The notes beneath the pieces were generated by a model. It ran no database searches, was not told where the DNA came from, and saw only the letters and a program-made list of their open reading frames with translations. Both the position numbers and the translations under genes were made by a program. This document shows, in pieces, positions 1-8,767 of a stretch of 64,000 bases of DNA. Position 1 is the stretch's first letter. Every line of letters starts with the position of its first letter. The stretch is taken from positions 992,001-1,056,000 of the forward strand of contig NZ_LT594621.1 of NCBI RefSeq assembly GCF_900091655.1, written 5' to 3'. This DNA comes from Culturomica massiliensis (GTDB taxonomy: Bacteria; Bacteroidota; Bacteroidia; Bacteroidales; Marinifilaceae).

Positions 1-267
1 ATCCGTGTGGAACATCTACGGCAAGATATAGATCGCAAAGAAATCAAATTGCTTACGGGAATTGTACGGGAAGGCAAAGAAAAAGGCATTTTCCGGGTAA
101 GTGATCCCCGTATCTTCTCACAAAACTTATTGCTCATGTTTAAAAGCCTGGAGCAAGCTTTTATCCTGGCCAACCGGAAAGATAAAAATTCCCGTACCAT
201 ATTGGAATATATCGATCTGATGTTCTATGGGATCATCAACCGGCAAAACAGTCCACGAAGTCAGTAA
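1..267 (+). CDS. TetR-family transcriptional regulator, C-terminal fragment
   Basis: This is the 3' end of a gene that begins before the window; the frame is open from base 1, so the GTG at 7 is not a real start. The last 88 or so residues are mostly helical and resemble the C-terminal ligand-binding and dimerisation half of TetR regulators, with a stretch on expansion of regulated targets (EGKEKGIFRVSDP) and a final helix ending in a YIDLMFYGI segment. The DNA-binding domain is not visible, so the family call rests on the C-terminal pattern only. A short GC-rich hairpin (GCGGC-TTT-GCCGC, 285-297) follows the stop and may help end transcription before the CRISPR array. Confidence 0.55.
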   Translation: MRVEHLRQDIDRKEIKLLTGIVREGKEKGIFRVSDPRIFSQNLLLMFKSLEQAFILANRKDKNSRTILEYIDLMFYGIINRQNSPRSQ

Positions 268-375
268 CTACGTTTCTGTCAAGCGCGGCTTTGCCGCCGT
301 TGAGAAAAGTAAAGCCATTATAAATCGACGATTCTAAAAGATACAGTATTCCCTGATAGTAGTATAGCCAACAGT

Positions 376-1764
376 ATTTTAATACTACTTAGTTCTATTA
401 AAAGTTTCGGACAATGGGTATGCAGCTCGACTTTCAACAAGTTTCAATACTACTTAGTTCTATTAAAAGCGGATAACCTGGCCTTGTTAGACGAGTTATT
501 GTAGGTTTCAATACTACTTAGTTCTATTAAAAGTTCGCAATATATAAGGCTAAGGGATGCGGATATAAAGTTTCAATACTACTTAGTTCTATTAAAAGCA
601 GAAGCAGACAAGGCATTTGCAAGTTTGGTATTTCTGTTTCAATACTACTTAGTTCTATTAAAAGCAGCCATTTCTTTCAAAGCTCCGCCGGCATCCGTAA
701 GTTTCAATACTACTTAGTTCTATTAAAAGCAGATACCCGGAGAGGAGAGCGTATACGCAGCGGAGTTTCAATACTACTTAGTTCTATTAAAAGATTGGCA
801 CTTGAACTGAGAAATACCCTTTCAGCATTGTTTCAATACTACTTAGTTCTATTAAAAGTCCCATAATTATTTATCGTTTTTAGGGTTTTTACTTGTTTCA
901 ATACTACTTAGTTCTATTAAAAGACATACTTACCTCGAAGGATATACAAGATGTCTTTTGTTTCAATACTACTTAGTTCTATTAAAAGCTGATTTCGGTT
1001 CCTTTCGGGACCTCGTGGCTGCCGGTTTCAATACTACTTAGTTCTATTAAAAGTAAAGATGGATTATTGAAGCAGGCTGTTATTTCCCGGTTTCAATACT
1101 ACTTAGTTCTATTAAAAGTTAACTCCGCAGATTTTATAAAGATAAAACAGGACTGTTTCAATACTACTTAGTTCTATTAAAAGGGCTTCTGCTTCTAAAG
1201 TAAGAACCGAGAATAAAAAGTTTCAATACTACTTAGTTCTATTAAAAGAAGTTTGACTGCTTATCAAAATAGGGCCTTTTATTTGTTTCAATACTACTTA
1301 GTTCTATTAAAAGTATCTTCTCTGACCAGATTTGCTATGCAAAAGAAAGGTTTCAATACTACTTAGTTCTATTAAAAGTTCGTAGGGCTAATGCCTTACA
1401 ACGCTGGCTAGAAAGTTTCAATACTACTTAGTTCTATTAAAAGAAAGGCTCGTTTTGTTCCGTTTAAGGAGATAAAGGTGTTTCAATACTACTTAGTTCT
1501 ATTAAAAGGATAAATAAATTTACGAAGTCTTTTAAGATATCGCGTTTCAATACTACTTAGTTCTATTAAAAGGAGAAAGACCCATAGAATTAAAGAGCTT
1601 ACAAATAGTTTCAATACTACTTAGTTCTATTAAAAGTTATGTTTCGGCCTTGCCTTTCAGGGCTTACCAGCGTTTCAATACTACTTAGTTCTATTAAAAG
1701 AATCACGAGAAAATTCTATCTCATCGACCAAATTTGTTTCAATACTACTTAGTTCTATTAAAAG
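376..1764 (-). CRISPR. CRISPR array, 22 repeats of 29 bp and 21 spacers
   Basis: The repeat starts GTTTCAATAC and ends TATTAAAAG on the + strand and recurs every 64-66 bases at 441, 505, 570, 636, 701, 765, 830, 895, 960, 1025, 1090, 1155, 1220, 1285, 1350, 1415, 1480, 1544, 1608, 1672 and 1736. The first copy (376-404) differs at two positions near its left end. Spacers are 35-37 bases and all look different. On the minus strand the repeat ends in ATTGAAAC, the usual 5' handle of crRNAs from many type I and type III systems. Together with the degenerate repeat at the left end, this indicates transcription from right to left, with the newest spacers near 1736. No cas gene lies in the window, so the subtype cannot be fixed. 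Confidence 0.97.
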
Positions 1765-2074
1765 GCATTAAATATCATATCATACAAATTTGATAATCAA
1801 CTATTTATCAATTATATTGCCATTGTTTTTTACGGTTGTTTGCAGTCGACCTGCAATTCTTAGATTTTTCCCGTCCTTCGACGACTATTTACAATCTATT
1901 CATTATCAATACGTCAAAGAACTTTTTATCTAAATCTTCAATAATCTGACCTAAAACAACCGATCTTTTCCCATAGGTCGACATTATATATGGGGATTGC
2001 ATACATCTCTCCCCCTTATTTTTAGAAGTTTATATTCTTTCCTACCCGATTAATCATAAATCGGAAATCAAAGA
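1765..2074 (-). promoter_or_regulatory. Probable CRISPR leader region
   Basis: This 310-base AT-rich stretch has no convincing gene and lies at the end of the array expected to be leader-proximal from the repeat orientation. It should hold the promoter for the crRNA precursor on the minus strand. I could not pick out a perfect TTTG/TAnnTTTG promoter pair in it. The right end must also hold the 3' region of the NfeD-like gene, which ends at 2075 on the same strand, so read-through from that gene into the array is possible. Confidence 0.5.
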
Positions 2075-3460
2075 TCAATCTTCACTTTTCACAACATACA
2101 ATTGTCCGGCCTGATAATCGACTACCTTTATCCGGCTTCCTTTTGTAATATAATCCCCCTCGGCAGATACGGCATCATAAATCTCTCCTTCTATTCTAAT
2201 TTTACCTGCCGGACGAAGATCGGTTGTAGTAACACCTTCTTTATCCACTTCTTTTACAGCAGTCATATCCACCCCGACATACCCGTCCTCTGCCCGCTGT
2301 TCAGCATGCAAAGCAAGTGCCAACCGTCTGGAACCGAACAGCTTACCACTTAACCAAATACTTGAAATCAAAGCAAACAAAGAGCAGGTAATCACCAGAA
2401 ACAGCGACCTGAGAATCATTCCGGCAAAATCTCCAAAAAACTCAAACGATATATCGTCGACCCCTGCCAATACCAATCCGGCAATAATACAGATAATCCC
2501 GCTGATTCCCGTTACCCCAAAACCGGGAATAACGAATATCTCCAAAAGCAATAACAGTCCGCCGATAACAAACAAAATAATATCCCCGTAATCGGCGATA
2601 CCTTCCAGATACAAAGGAGCAAAATAGAGTATACAAGCCACTACGGAAGCCAATAGCGGAAATCCCACTCCCGGAGTCTGTAATTCAAAATAAATCCCTC
2701 CGATAATAAGCATAATCAAAAGTCCCTGTATTACCGGATTAATTAAAAAGCCGATAATCCGATCCAAACCGGTCGGAGTATAAGTAGTTATCGTATAATT
2801 TTCTACCCCTCCCTGTTTAAGCACTTCACTTACATTTTCAGCTATACCGTCACAAAAACCATATTGTATTGCCTCATGCGGTGTAAAGGTCACCACTTTC
2901 CCGCTATCGGTTATTCCCTGAATATGAATCGTCTGATCGACCATAGCCTCTGCTATATGGGGATCCCTTTTCCACCGGTAGCTGGTGTCCCTCCCTTCTA
3001 TCAGGGTATCCTTACCATGGGCCTGGGCTGTTGCCCGTATCATTGAGCGCATATACGACTGGTATTTATCAGGCATGGCTTCACCGCTTTGATTAACTAC
3101 AGTAGCCGCACCTATATTCGCTCCTTCTCTCATATAAATCCGGTCGCAGGCAATCGAAATCAAGGCTCCGGCAGAAGCAGCATTATTATCGATAAATACC
3201 CATACCGGTATCTTACTATTGAGTATCAGACTTCTCAAAGAATCAGCATACACTACCATTCCGCCATAGGTATTCATATCTATTAAGATGTAAGTTGCAT
3301 TCTCTTCCTGAGCCTTCTCAAAAGATTTTTTGACCAAACGCCACACTTCAGGGCCGATCTCATCCTTTATATCCACTTTAAATACCAGGGTCCTTTCTCC
3401 TTCCGCCTGCACACCCAGCACCCATAAAAACATCGTTATGAATAAAACCAATCTTTTCAT
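2075..3460 (-). CDS. NfeD-family membrane serine protease
   Basis: About 461 residues from the ATG at 3460; an in-frame ATG three codons earlier is less likely because the signal peptide starts at MKRLVLF. After the signal peptide comes a ClpP/crotonase-like protease domain with the segment NNAASAGALISIACDRI, which contains the serine expected to be catalytic. Several hydrophobic segments follow (roughly residues 240-370), then a C-terminal OB-fold NfeD domain (GKIRIEGEIYDAVSAEGDYI). This is the long, full-length form of the family, which is linked to membrane protein quality control. It lies 3' of the EI24-like gene on the same strand with a gap of about 100 bases. Confidence 0.88.
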   Translation of the reverse strand: MKRLVLFITMFLWVLGVQAEGERTLVFKVDIKDEIGPEVWRLVKKSFEKAQEENATYILIDMNTYGGMVVYADSLRSLILNSKIPVWVFIDNNAASAGALISIACDRIYMREGANIGAATVVNQSGEAMPDKYQSYMRSMIRATAQAHGKDTLIEGRDTSYRWKRDPHIAEAMVDQTIHIQGITDSGKVVTFTPHEAIQYGFCDGIAENVSEVLKQGGVENYTITTYTPTGLDRIIGFLINPVIQGLLIMLIIGGIYFELQTPGVGFPLLASVVACILYFAPLYLEGIADYGDIILFVIGGLLLLLEIFVIPGFGVTGISGIICIIAGLVLAGVDDISFEFFGDFAGMILRSLFLVITCSLFALISSIWLSGKLFGSRRLALALHAEQRAEDGYVGVDMTAVKEVDKEGVTTTDLRPAGKIRIEGEIYDAVSAEGDYITKGSRIKVVDYQAGQLYVVKSED

Positions 3461-3572
3461 CACAATCATTAATTTAAAATTCAGGCGTTACATTAGATGT
3501 CACCCACTTTATTATTTTCCTAATTTAATAACACTGTATTTTTATTACAAATTATTTACGGAATATTTGAAA

Positions 3573-4370
3573 TCAAATTTTCTGTATCGTTTCCTGCTTT
3601 TCCTCCGTCACCCGGTGAATCGCTACCGTTCCCGCTATAACCGATAAAATCGAAACAAAACTACAGGCAATGACACTAAGCCAGGGAATCATCAACGACA
3701 AAGCAAAAACACACCCGACACCAGTCACCATACCCGCATTCTTATTGACATACCGAATGCTCTCTTTTACATTAAAACGCTTTCTTTCTATAGCATAATC
3801 CACAAAAGAAAAACCGTAAAAATAAGCAGATACCAGAAACAAGGCTACCGGAGCCAATAAACCGAGCAGCGGTATAAAAGAACACAATAACAACAATATC
3901 GTTATCAACAACTGAAAAAACATATTCCGGATAACGATCAGAATCCCTCTGAAAATCTCCCAAAGCAACTGTTTTAAACTGAAAGGGTATTTCTTTCCGG
4001 ATAAATGTGCTTCCGTCCGCTCCGACAGCCAGGAATAAACCGGTGACATGACAATTAATATGATGTATCCACCGAATGCCATAAATAAAAGGAAATAAGT
4101 AATCCGCAGCAATATCCGTATCAGAAAACCGGCTGTACTACTCAACCACTGCAACCAAGATATACCTTCCAACCAACCTGTAATCTTCATTTCAACCAGT
4201 CCGGAAAGGCTGTCTCCTGCCAAACCGACCAGCCATTGCCCGGTCAAAAAAAGAAGGACCAGCACAATCAATGGAAAAATCAAAAACCAATAAAATTTAC
4301 GGCTGAAAAGTATCTCAATGGCTTGGCCATATACTCCTATTCCCATAAAAAATCCTTGAAAAATACCCAT
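3573..4370 (-). CDS. EI24/CysZ-like integral membrane protein
   Basis: A 265-residue protein with four or more long hydrophobic segments and the layout of the EI24 domain (CysZ and related proteins): an N-terminal GFFMGIGVYGQAIEILFSRKFYW segment, a central PVYSWLSERTEAH-like loop and a final pair of helices. CysZ transports sulfate in enterobacteria, but most Bacteroidota members have no known substrate and nothing nearby suggests sulfate use. It may share a transcript with the NfeD-like gene downstream. Confidence 0.75.
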   Translation of the reverse strand: MGIFQGFFMGIGVYGQAIEILFSRKFYWFLIFPLIVLVLLFLTGQWLVGLAGDSLSGLVEMKITGWLEGISWLQWLSSTAGFLIRILLRITYFLLFMAFGGYIILIVMSPVYSWLSERTEAHLSGKKYPFSLKQLLWEIFRGILIVIRNMFFQLLITILLLLCSFIPLLGLLAPVALFLVSAYFYGFSFVDYAIERKRFNVKESIRYVNKNAGMVTGVGCVFALSLMIPWLSVIACSFVSILSVIAGTVAIHRVTEEKQETIQKI

Positions 4371-4422
4371 AACCTATTTTCTAAATGTCTAAAGACAAAG
4401 TTAAAACTTTTCTCTTTTAACA

Positions 4423-4457
4423 CAATTTTCAATTTTCAATTTTCAATTTTCAATTTC
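4423..4457. repeat. Short tandem repeat, about five copies of TTTTCAA
   Basis: The 7-base unit TTTTCAA is repeated in tandem just upstream of the purB promoter region, within the space between two divergent genes. Such slippage-prone repeats can change length. It lies about 20 bases 5' of the purB -7 box, so a length change could alter promoter spacing. No function is shown. Confidence 0.8.
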
Positions 4458-4473
4458 TTAATCCTATTTTTTG

Positions 4474-4481
4474 TATTTTTG
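4474..4481 (+). promoter_or_regulatory. Probable purB promoter -7 box
   Basis: TATTTTTG fits the Bacteroidales -7 consensus TAnnTTTG and sits 47 bases before the purB ATG. No clear -33 TTTG is seen at the usual distance; the TTTTCAA repeats occupy that place. Confidence 0.55.
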
Positions 4482-4528
4482 TAAGCCTTGAAAAAATAGA
4501 TGCATTAAAAATACTAAATATAATCATT

Positions 4529-5866
4529 ATGCAAGCATTAACCGCTATTTCTCCTATCGATGGCCGCTATCGTGATAAAGTTGAAAGTTTATCCGAATAT
4601 TTTTCAGAAAGTGGACTGATCCGTTACCGGGTCATGGTGGAAGTTGAGTACTTTATTGCACTTTGCGAATTACCGCTTCCTCAATTGAAGCCCTTCGACC
4701 ACTCTTTATTTTCCCAATTACGGGAAATTTATATGGATTTTACGATAGAAGATGCGCAAAAGATTAAAGACATTGAAAAAGTAACCAACCACGATGTTAA
4801 AGCCGTCGAATATTTCATCAAAGAAAAATTCGACGCTCTGAATCTGCATGCATACAAAGAATTTATCCATTTCGGCCTGACATCACAGGACATCAACAAC
4901 ACCGCTGTTCCCTGCTCTTTCCGGGATGCCGTACATAACGTCTATTATCCGGTCATCGACGAACTGATCGCCAAACTGGAAGAATTGGCTGAAGAATGGA
5001 AAGATGTTGCCATGTTGGCCAAAACTCACGGTCAACCGGCTTCCCCAACCCGTCTGGGGAAAGAATTGAAAGTATTCACCTACCGTTTGAGCCGTCAACT
5101 GGAGTTACTGAAAAAAGTTGCTATCTCCGGCAAATTCGGAGGAGCAACGGGAAATTTCAATGCCCATCATGTGGCTTATCCCGAATACAATTGGGCCGAT
5201 TTCGGTAATAAATTCCTGACGGAAAAACTTAAAATCGAACGGGAAAGTTATACGACACAAATATCCAATTATGATAATTTTGCAGCTTTATTCGATAACC
5301 TGCGCAGGATTAATACCATCGTTATAGACCTGGACCGGGATTTCTGGACATACATTTCCATGACTTATTTCAAACAAAAGATCAAGGCGGGAGAAGTAGG
5401 TTCGTCGGCAATGCCTCATAAAGTCAACCCGATCGATTTTGAAAATTCAGAAGGTAACTTAGGTATAGCGAATGCCGTATTGGATCATTTGAGCAATAAA
5501 TTACCGATCTCCCGTTTACAAAGAGATCTGACGGATTCTACCGTATTACGGAATATCGGTGTACCGTTAGCCCATACCCTTATCGCTTTCAAATCCACGT
5601 TAAAAGGATTAAATAAACTGATCATCAATAAAGAAGCGATTGAACGGGACCTGGAAAAAAATTGGGCTGTCGTGGCCGAAGCCATACAAACCGTTTTGCG
5701 CCGCGAAGGCTATCCGAATCCTTACGAAGCTTTAAAGGCACTGACACGTACCAACAATAAAATCACACAGGAATCCATCGCCGAATTCATCGACACACTT
5801 GAGATTTCCGCTGATTTGAAAAAAACATTAAAACAGATTACACCGTCTAATTATACGGGAATCTAA
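4529..5866 (+). CDS. purB: Adenylosuccinate lyase
   Basis: A 445-residue member of the fumarase/aspartase superfamily. It cleaves SAICAR and adenylosuccinate, releasing fumarate, in purine biosynthesis. The N-terminus (ALTAISPIDGRY) is typical of PurB. The family signature SSAMPHKVNPIDFENSEGN lies near residues 294-312 and includes the flexible catalytic loop serine; TSQDINNTA and KTHGQPASPT carry further active-site residues. Length is normal. The gene is followed by a hairpin at 5893-5923. Confidence 0.97.
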   Translation: MQALTAISPIDGRYRDKVESLSEYFSESGLIRYRVMVEVEYFIALCELPLPQLKPFDHSLFSQLREIYMDFTIEDAQKIKDIEKVTNHDVKAVEYFIKEKFDALNLHAYKEFIHFGLTSQDINNTAVPCSFRDAVHNVYYPVIDELIAKLEELAEEWKDVAMLAKTHGQPASPTRLGKELKVFTYRLSRQLELLKKVAISGKFGGATGNFNAHHVAYPEYNWADFGNKFLTEKLKIERESYTTQISNYDNFAALFDNLRRINTIVIDLDRDFWTYISMTYFKQKIKAGEVGSSAMPHKVNPIDFENSEGNLGIANAVLDHLSNKLPISRLQRDLTDSTVLRNIGVPLAHTLIAFKSTLKGLNKLIINKEAIERDLEKNWAVVAEAIQTVLRREGYPNPYEALKALTRTNNKITQESIAEFIDTLEISADLKKTLKQITPSNYTGI

Positions 5867-5892
5867 TATTTATCACAGCTAAATATCAAACC

Positions 5893-5923
5893 GGCCAGAA
5901 GTCCTTCCTCCGGATTTCTGGCC
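5893..5923 (+). terminator. Hairpin after purB
   Basis: GGCCAGAAGTCC (5893-5904) pairs with GGATTTCTGGCC (5912-5923) apart from one G-T pair. Only a weak T-rich run follows, so termination may be partial. It lies between purB and the ABC exporter gene. Confidence 0.6.
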
Positions 5924-5950
5924 TTGATTTTCATCATTGAAAGCACATTT

Positions 5951-7774
5951 ATGAAAGATTTGATTTCTATTCTCAGGAGATTTATTCCTCCCTATAAGAG
6001 CCGGGTTGCCAAAAGTGTCCTTTTTAATTTTCTGCATGCTATTTTCGGGAGTTTATCCATTGCGATGCTAATCCCGATCCTTCGGATTATTTTTGACAAC
6101 CAGCACGACGTAACCGAACTCGTTCCCTTCGCCCTGGATACGAAATCCATCGCCCAGATTTTCAACTATTACGTCACTGAAATCAAAAACAGCTTCGGAC
6201 AAGCCAATACATTGGTCTTTGTCGGTATCTTAGCCATTATTTCCACCGCTTTCAAAACCGGCTTCGCTTATCTGGCTTCTTATGAATTGATTTATATCCG
6301 TAACGGTGTCGTCAGAGACATCCGCAGAAAAATATACCTGAAAATCTTATCCCTGCCACTTCCCTTTTTTTCAGAAGAACGCAAAGGAGACATTATTTCA
6401 CGTATGACCGGTGACGTTCAGGAAGTAGAAGCATCTGTCATGAGTTCGTTGGATATGCTTTTCCAAAGTCCGATCCTGATTATCGTATACCTGACGACGA
6501 TGCTGATTATGAGCTGGCAGTTAACCTTATTCGTATTTGTCCTACTCCCTCTGATGGGGTTACTGATCGGCAAGGTCGGCAAAAATTTGAAGCGGCGTTC
6601 CTGGGAAGGACAGACTAAAATGGGAGAGATACTGGCATTGATGGAAGAAACCTTATCCGGCTTGAGAATTATAAAAGCCTTCAATGCAGAAAAGAAAATG
6701 GACGGGAAATTTTCCGGCGAAAACGAAGCATACCGGCGTATCCAAAACCGGCTGATGCGCCGTCGCTCCCTCGCCCATCCGATGAGTGAATTTTTAGGTA
6801 CGATCGTCATCGTCATCGTCTTATGGTTTGGAGGGAAACTGGTATTGAACCACCAAAGTAACCTTTCTGCCGAAGGTTTTATCGCCTATATCGCACTGTT
6901 CTATTCGATTATCAACCCGGCTAAGAATTTGACAAATGCCTATTACAGTGTCCAAAAAGGGCTGGCTGCCATGGATCGTATAGATGTTATTTTATCAGCA
7001 GAATCCACCATTCGGGAAGTCGAAAAACCGGTTCGTATCGATACTTTCCGGGAAGCCATCGAATACCGGAATGTCGGTTTCTCTTACAACGAAAGCAAGC
7101 AGGTATTGAAAGACATCAATTTAACCATTCCTAAAGGAAAAATGATCGCTTTGGTCGGACAATCCGGCTCCGGGAAAAGTACTTTCGTCGATCTGCTGCC
7201 ACGCTTCTATGATGTCAGACAAGGAGAGATATGTGTAGACGGCACGGATATACGTAATTTCGCCCTGTATGATCTGCGGGAACTGATGGGCAATGTAAAC
7301 CAGGACCCGATATTATTCAATGATACGATATACAACAATATAGCTTTCGGAGTTGAAAATACCACGCAGGAAGCTGTAGAAAACGCAGCAAAAATAGCCA
7401 ACGCCCATGAATTCATACTGCAAACCGAACACGGTTACCAAACCGTCATCGGCGACCGGGGCAGTAAGCTCAGCGGCGGACAACGCCAGCGGCTCAGTAT
7501 TGCACGGGCCGTATTGAAAAATCCTCCCATAATGATTCTGGACGAAGCTACTTCTGCCCTGGATACCGAATCAGAAAAACTAGTGCAGGAAGCTTTGGAC
7601 AACCTGATGCGTAACAGAACCTCCATTGTTGTTGCCCACCGTCTTTCCACTATCCGGAATGCCGACATGATCTGCGTATTCCATGAAGGAAAGATTGTAG
7701 AGAAAGGCAACCACGAAGAACTGCTGAAACTAAACGGCATATATACCAAATTGTATTCTATGCAGAATTTTTAA
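5951..7774 (+). CDS. MsbA-like ABC exporter (permease-ATPase fusion)
   Basis: A 607-residue half-transporter with an N-terminal six-helix membrane domain and a C-terminal ATPase. The ATPase has Walker A GQSGSGKST, signature LSGGQRQR, Walker B IMILDEATSALD and the H-loop VAHRLST. The best Bacteroidales match by pattern is the MsbA/lipid exporter group. The start is the ATG at 5951 (MKDLISILRRF); an in-frame TTG at 5924 overlaps the preceding hairpin and is unlikely. Likely substrate is a lipid or glycolipid, but sequence alone does not fix it. Confidence 0.88.
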   Translation: MKDLISILRRFIPPYKSRVAKSVLFNFLHAIFGSLSIAMLIPILRIIFDNQHDVTELVPFALDTKSIAQIFNYYVTEIKNSFGQANTLVFVGILAIISTAFKTGFAYLASYELIYIRNGVVRDIRRKIYLKILSLPLPFFSEERKGDIISRMTGDVQEVEASVMSSLDMLFQSPILIIVYLTTMLIMSWQLTLFVFVLLPLMGLLIGKVGKNLKRRSWEGQTKMGEILALMEETLSGLRIIKAFNAEKKMDGKFSGENEAYRRIQNRLMRRRSLAHPMSEFLGTIVIVIVLWFGGKLVLNHQSNLSAEGFIAYIALFYSIINPAKNLTNAYYSVQKGLAAMDRIDVILSAESTIREVEKPVRIDTFREAIEYRNVGFSYNESKQVLKDINLTIPKGKMIALVGQSGSGKSTFVDLLPRFYDVRQGEICVDGTDIRNFALYDLRELMGNVNQDPILFNDTIYNNIAFGVENTTQEAVENAAKIANAHEFILQTEHGYQTVIGDRGSKLSGGQRQRLSIARAVLKNPPIMILDEATSALDTESEKLVQEALDNLMRNRTSIVVAHRLSTIRNADMICVFHEGKIVEKGNHEELLKLNGIYTKLYSMQNF

Positions 7775-7820
7775 ATCTAAAAAGAAGAAACACCGTCGTT
7801 TGAAATTTTTCTGTAATTAA

Positions 7821-8699
7821 TCATTGTCTAAATGCCGATGCCGTGAGTATGTCGGCCCGTGGCAGGCAGGCAGGTATAAATTCGGCTTTGTTTGCCCGTA
7901 CCGGACAAATATCGATACCACCTCGCCGGGTATACAGGCAACAAACCGTCAGTATCTCCGGATTGAAAATATCGGTAAGTCGTTTAAAAGTCATCTCACA
8001 GATTTCTTCGTGAAAATGATTTTCATCCCGGAGAGAAACAATGTATTTTAATAGAGAAAGCTCGTCGGGTAAATGTGCTGCTTTAATCCGGATGTAAATA
8101 CTTCCCCAATCGGGTTGATGGGTAATCTTGCAATTGCTTTTCAACAAATGGCTGCATACCAGCATTTCACCACCATATTTTGTCACATTCTCCAACAGAT
8201 AGGCTGGATTTTCCTGATATGCCGAAAAAGAAGCAGCAGCAATCCGGGGAAGTGTTTCAAGCAAAGTATATTCTGGAAAATCAAAAGGCCGGGAATCCGG
8301 TAAAGTCTGAAAAAATGCCGTTTCTACAGAAGTATGAAGCAAAGCGCTCAAATCCCGGGCAACCGTAGCTTTAAATACAGCAATCCCTTCGGCCACAGAA
8401 TCCCCCAAACAGATCATATTAAAAGAACCCAGGTAAAGCTTCAATGATTTACTTTCAACCAGAAATTCGCTGGTGGAAGCATAAACCAATTTCAAAATTC
8501 CGGCGACCGGCAATCCCTGTTTCGTAAGAAAACTGGCTTCGTAACAATGCCAGCTGTCATATCCACAAAATAAGCTGTCCGGCCGGTCAATACCGTATAT
8601 TTCCCGGTTCAGTCTACGGGGAACAGCCACCAATATTTCCGGACAATAGGTTTCAGGATATGCTATTTCTTTACCTAAAAGTTTAGATTCTTCCTGCAT
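7821..8699 (-). CDS. queF: NADPH-dependent 7-cyano-7-deazaguanine reductase (QueF)
   Basis: A 292-residue long-form QueF, which reduces preQ0 to preQ1 in queuosine biosynthesis. The substrate segment ESKSLKLYLGSFNM lies in the N-terminal half. The nucleophilic cysteine is in SNCKITHQPDWGS, and the C-terminal motifs are EICEMTFKRL and YTRRGGIDICPVRA. Length matches the two-domain enterobacterial type. It lies 68 bases downstream of the S41 protease gene on the same strand and may be co-transcribed. No other queuosine gene is in the window. Confidence 0.93.
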   Translation of the reverse strand: MQEESKLLGKEIAYPETYCPEILVAVPRRLNREIYGIDRPDSLFCGYDSWHCYEASFLTKQGLPVAGILKLVYASTSEFLVESKSLKLYLGSFNMICLGDSVAEGIAVFKATVARDLSALLHTSVETAFFQTLPDSRPFDFPEYTLLETLPRIAAASFSAYQENPAYLLENVTKYGGEMLVCSHLLKSNCKITHQPDWGSIYIRIKAAHLPDELSLLKYIVSLRDENHFHEEICEMTFKRLTDIFNPEILTVCCLYTRRGGIDICPVRANKAEFIPACLPRADILTASAFRQ

Positions 8700-8767
8700 G
8701 AATCTTTATATTCCAATTTTAAATCAAAAAAACTTCAATTCTTTATCTCATCCAAAATTCCGCTGGT

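Noticed and set aside
285..297. GCGGC-TTT-GCCGC hairpin as a firm terminator for the TetR gene
   Set aside because: The stem has only five pairs and no T-run follows, so it is only mentioned with the TetR entry.
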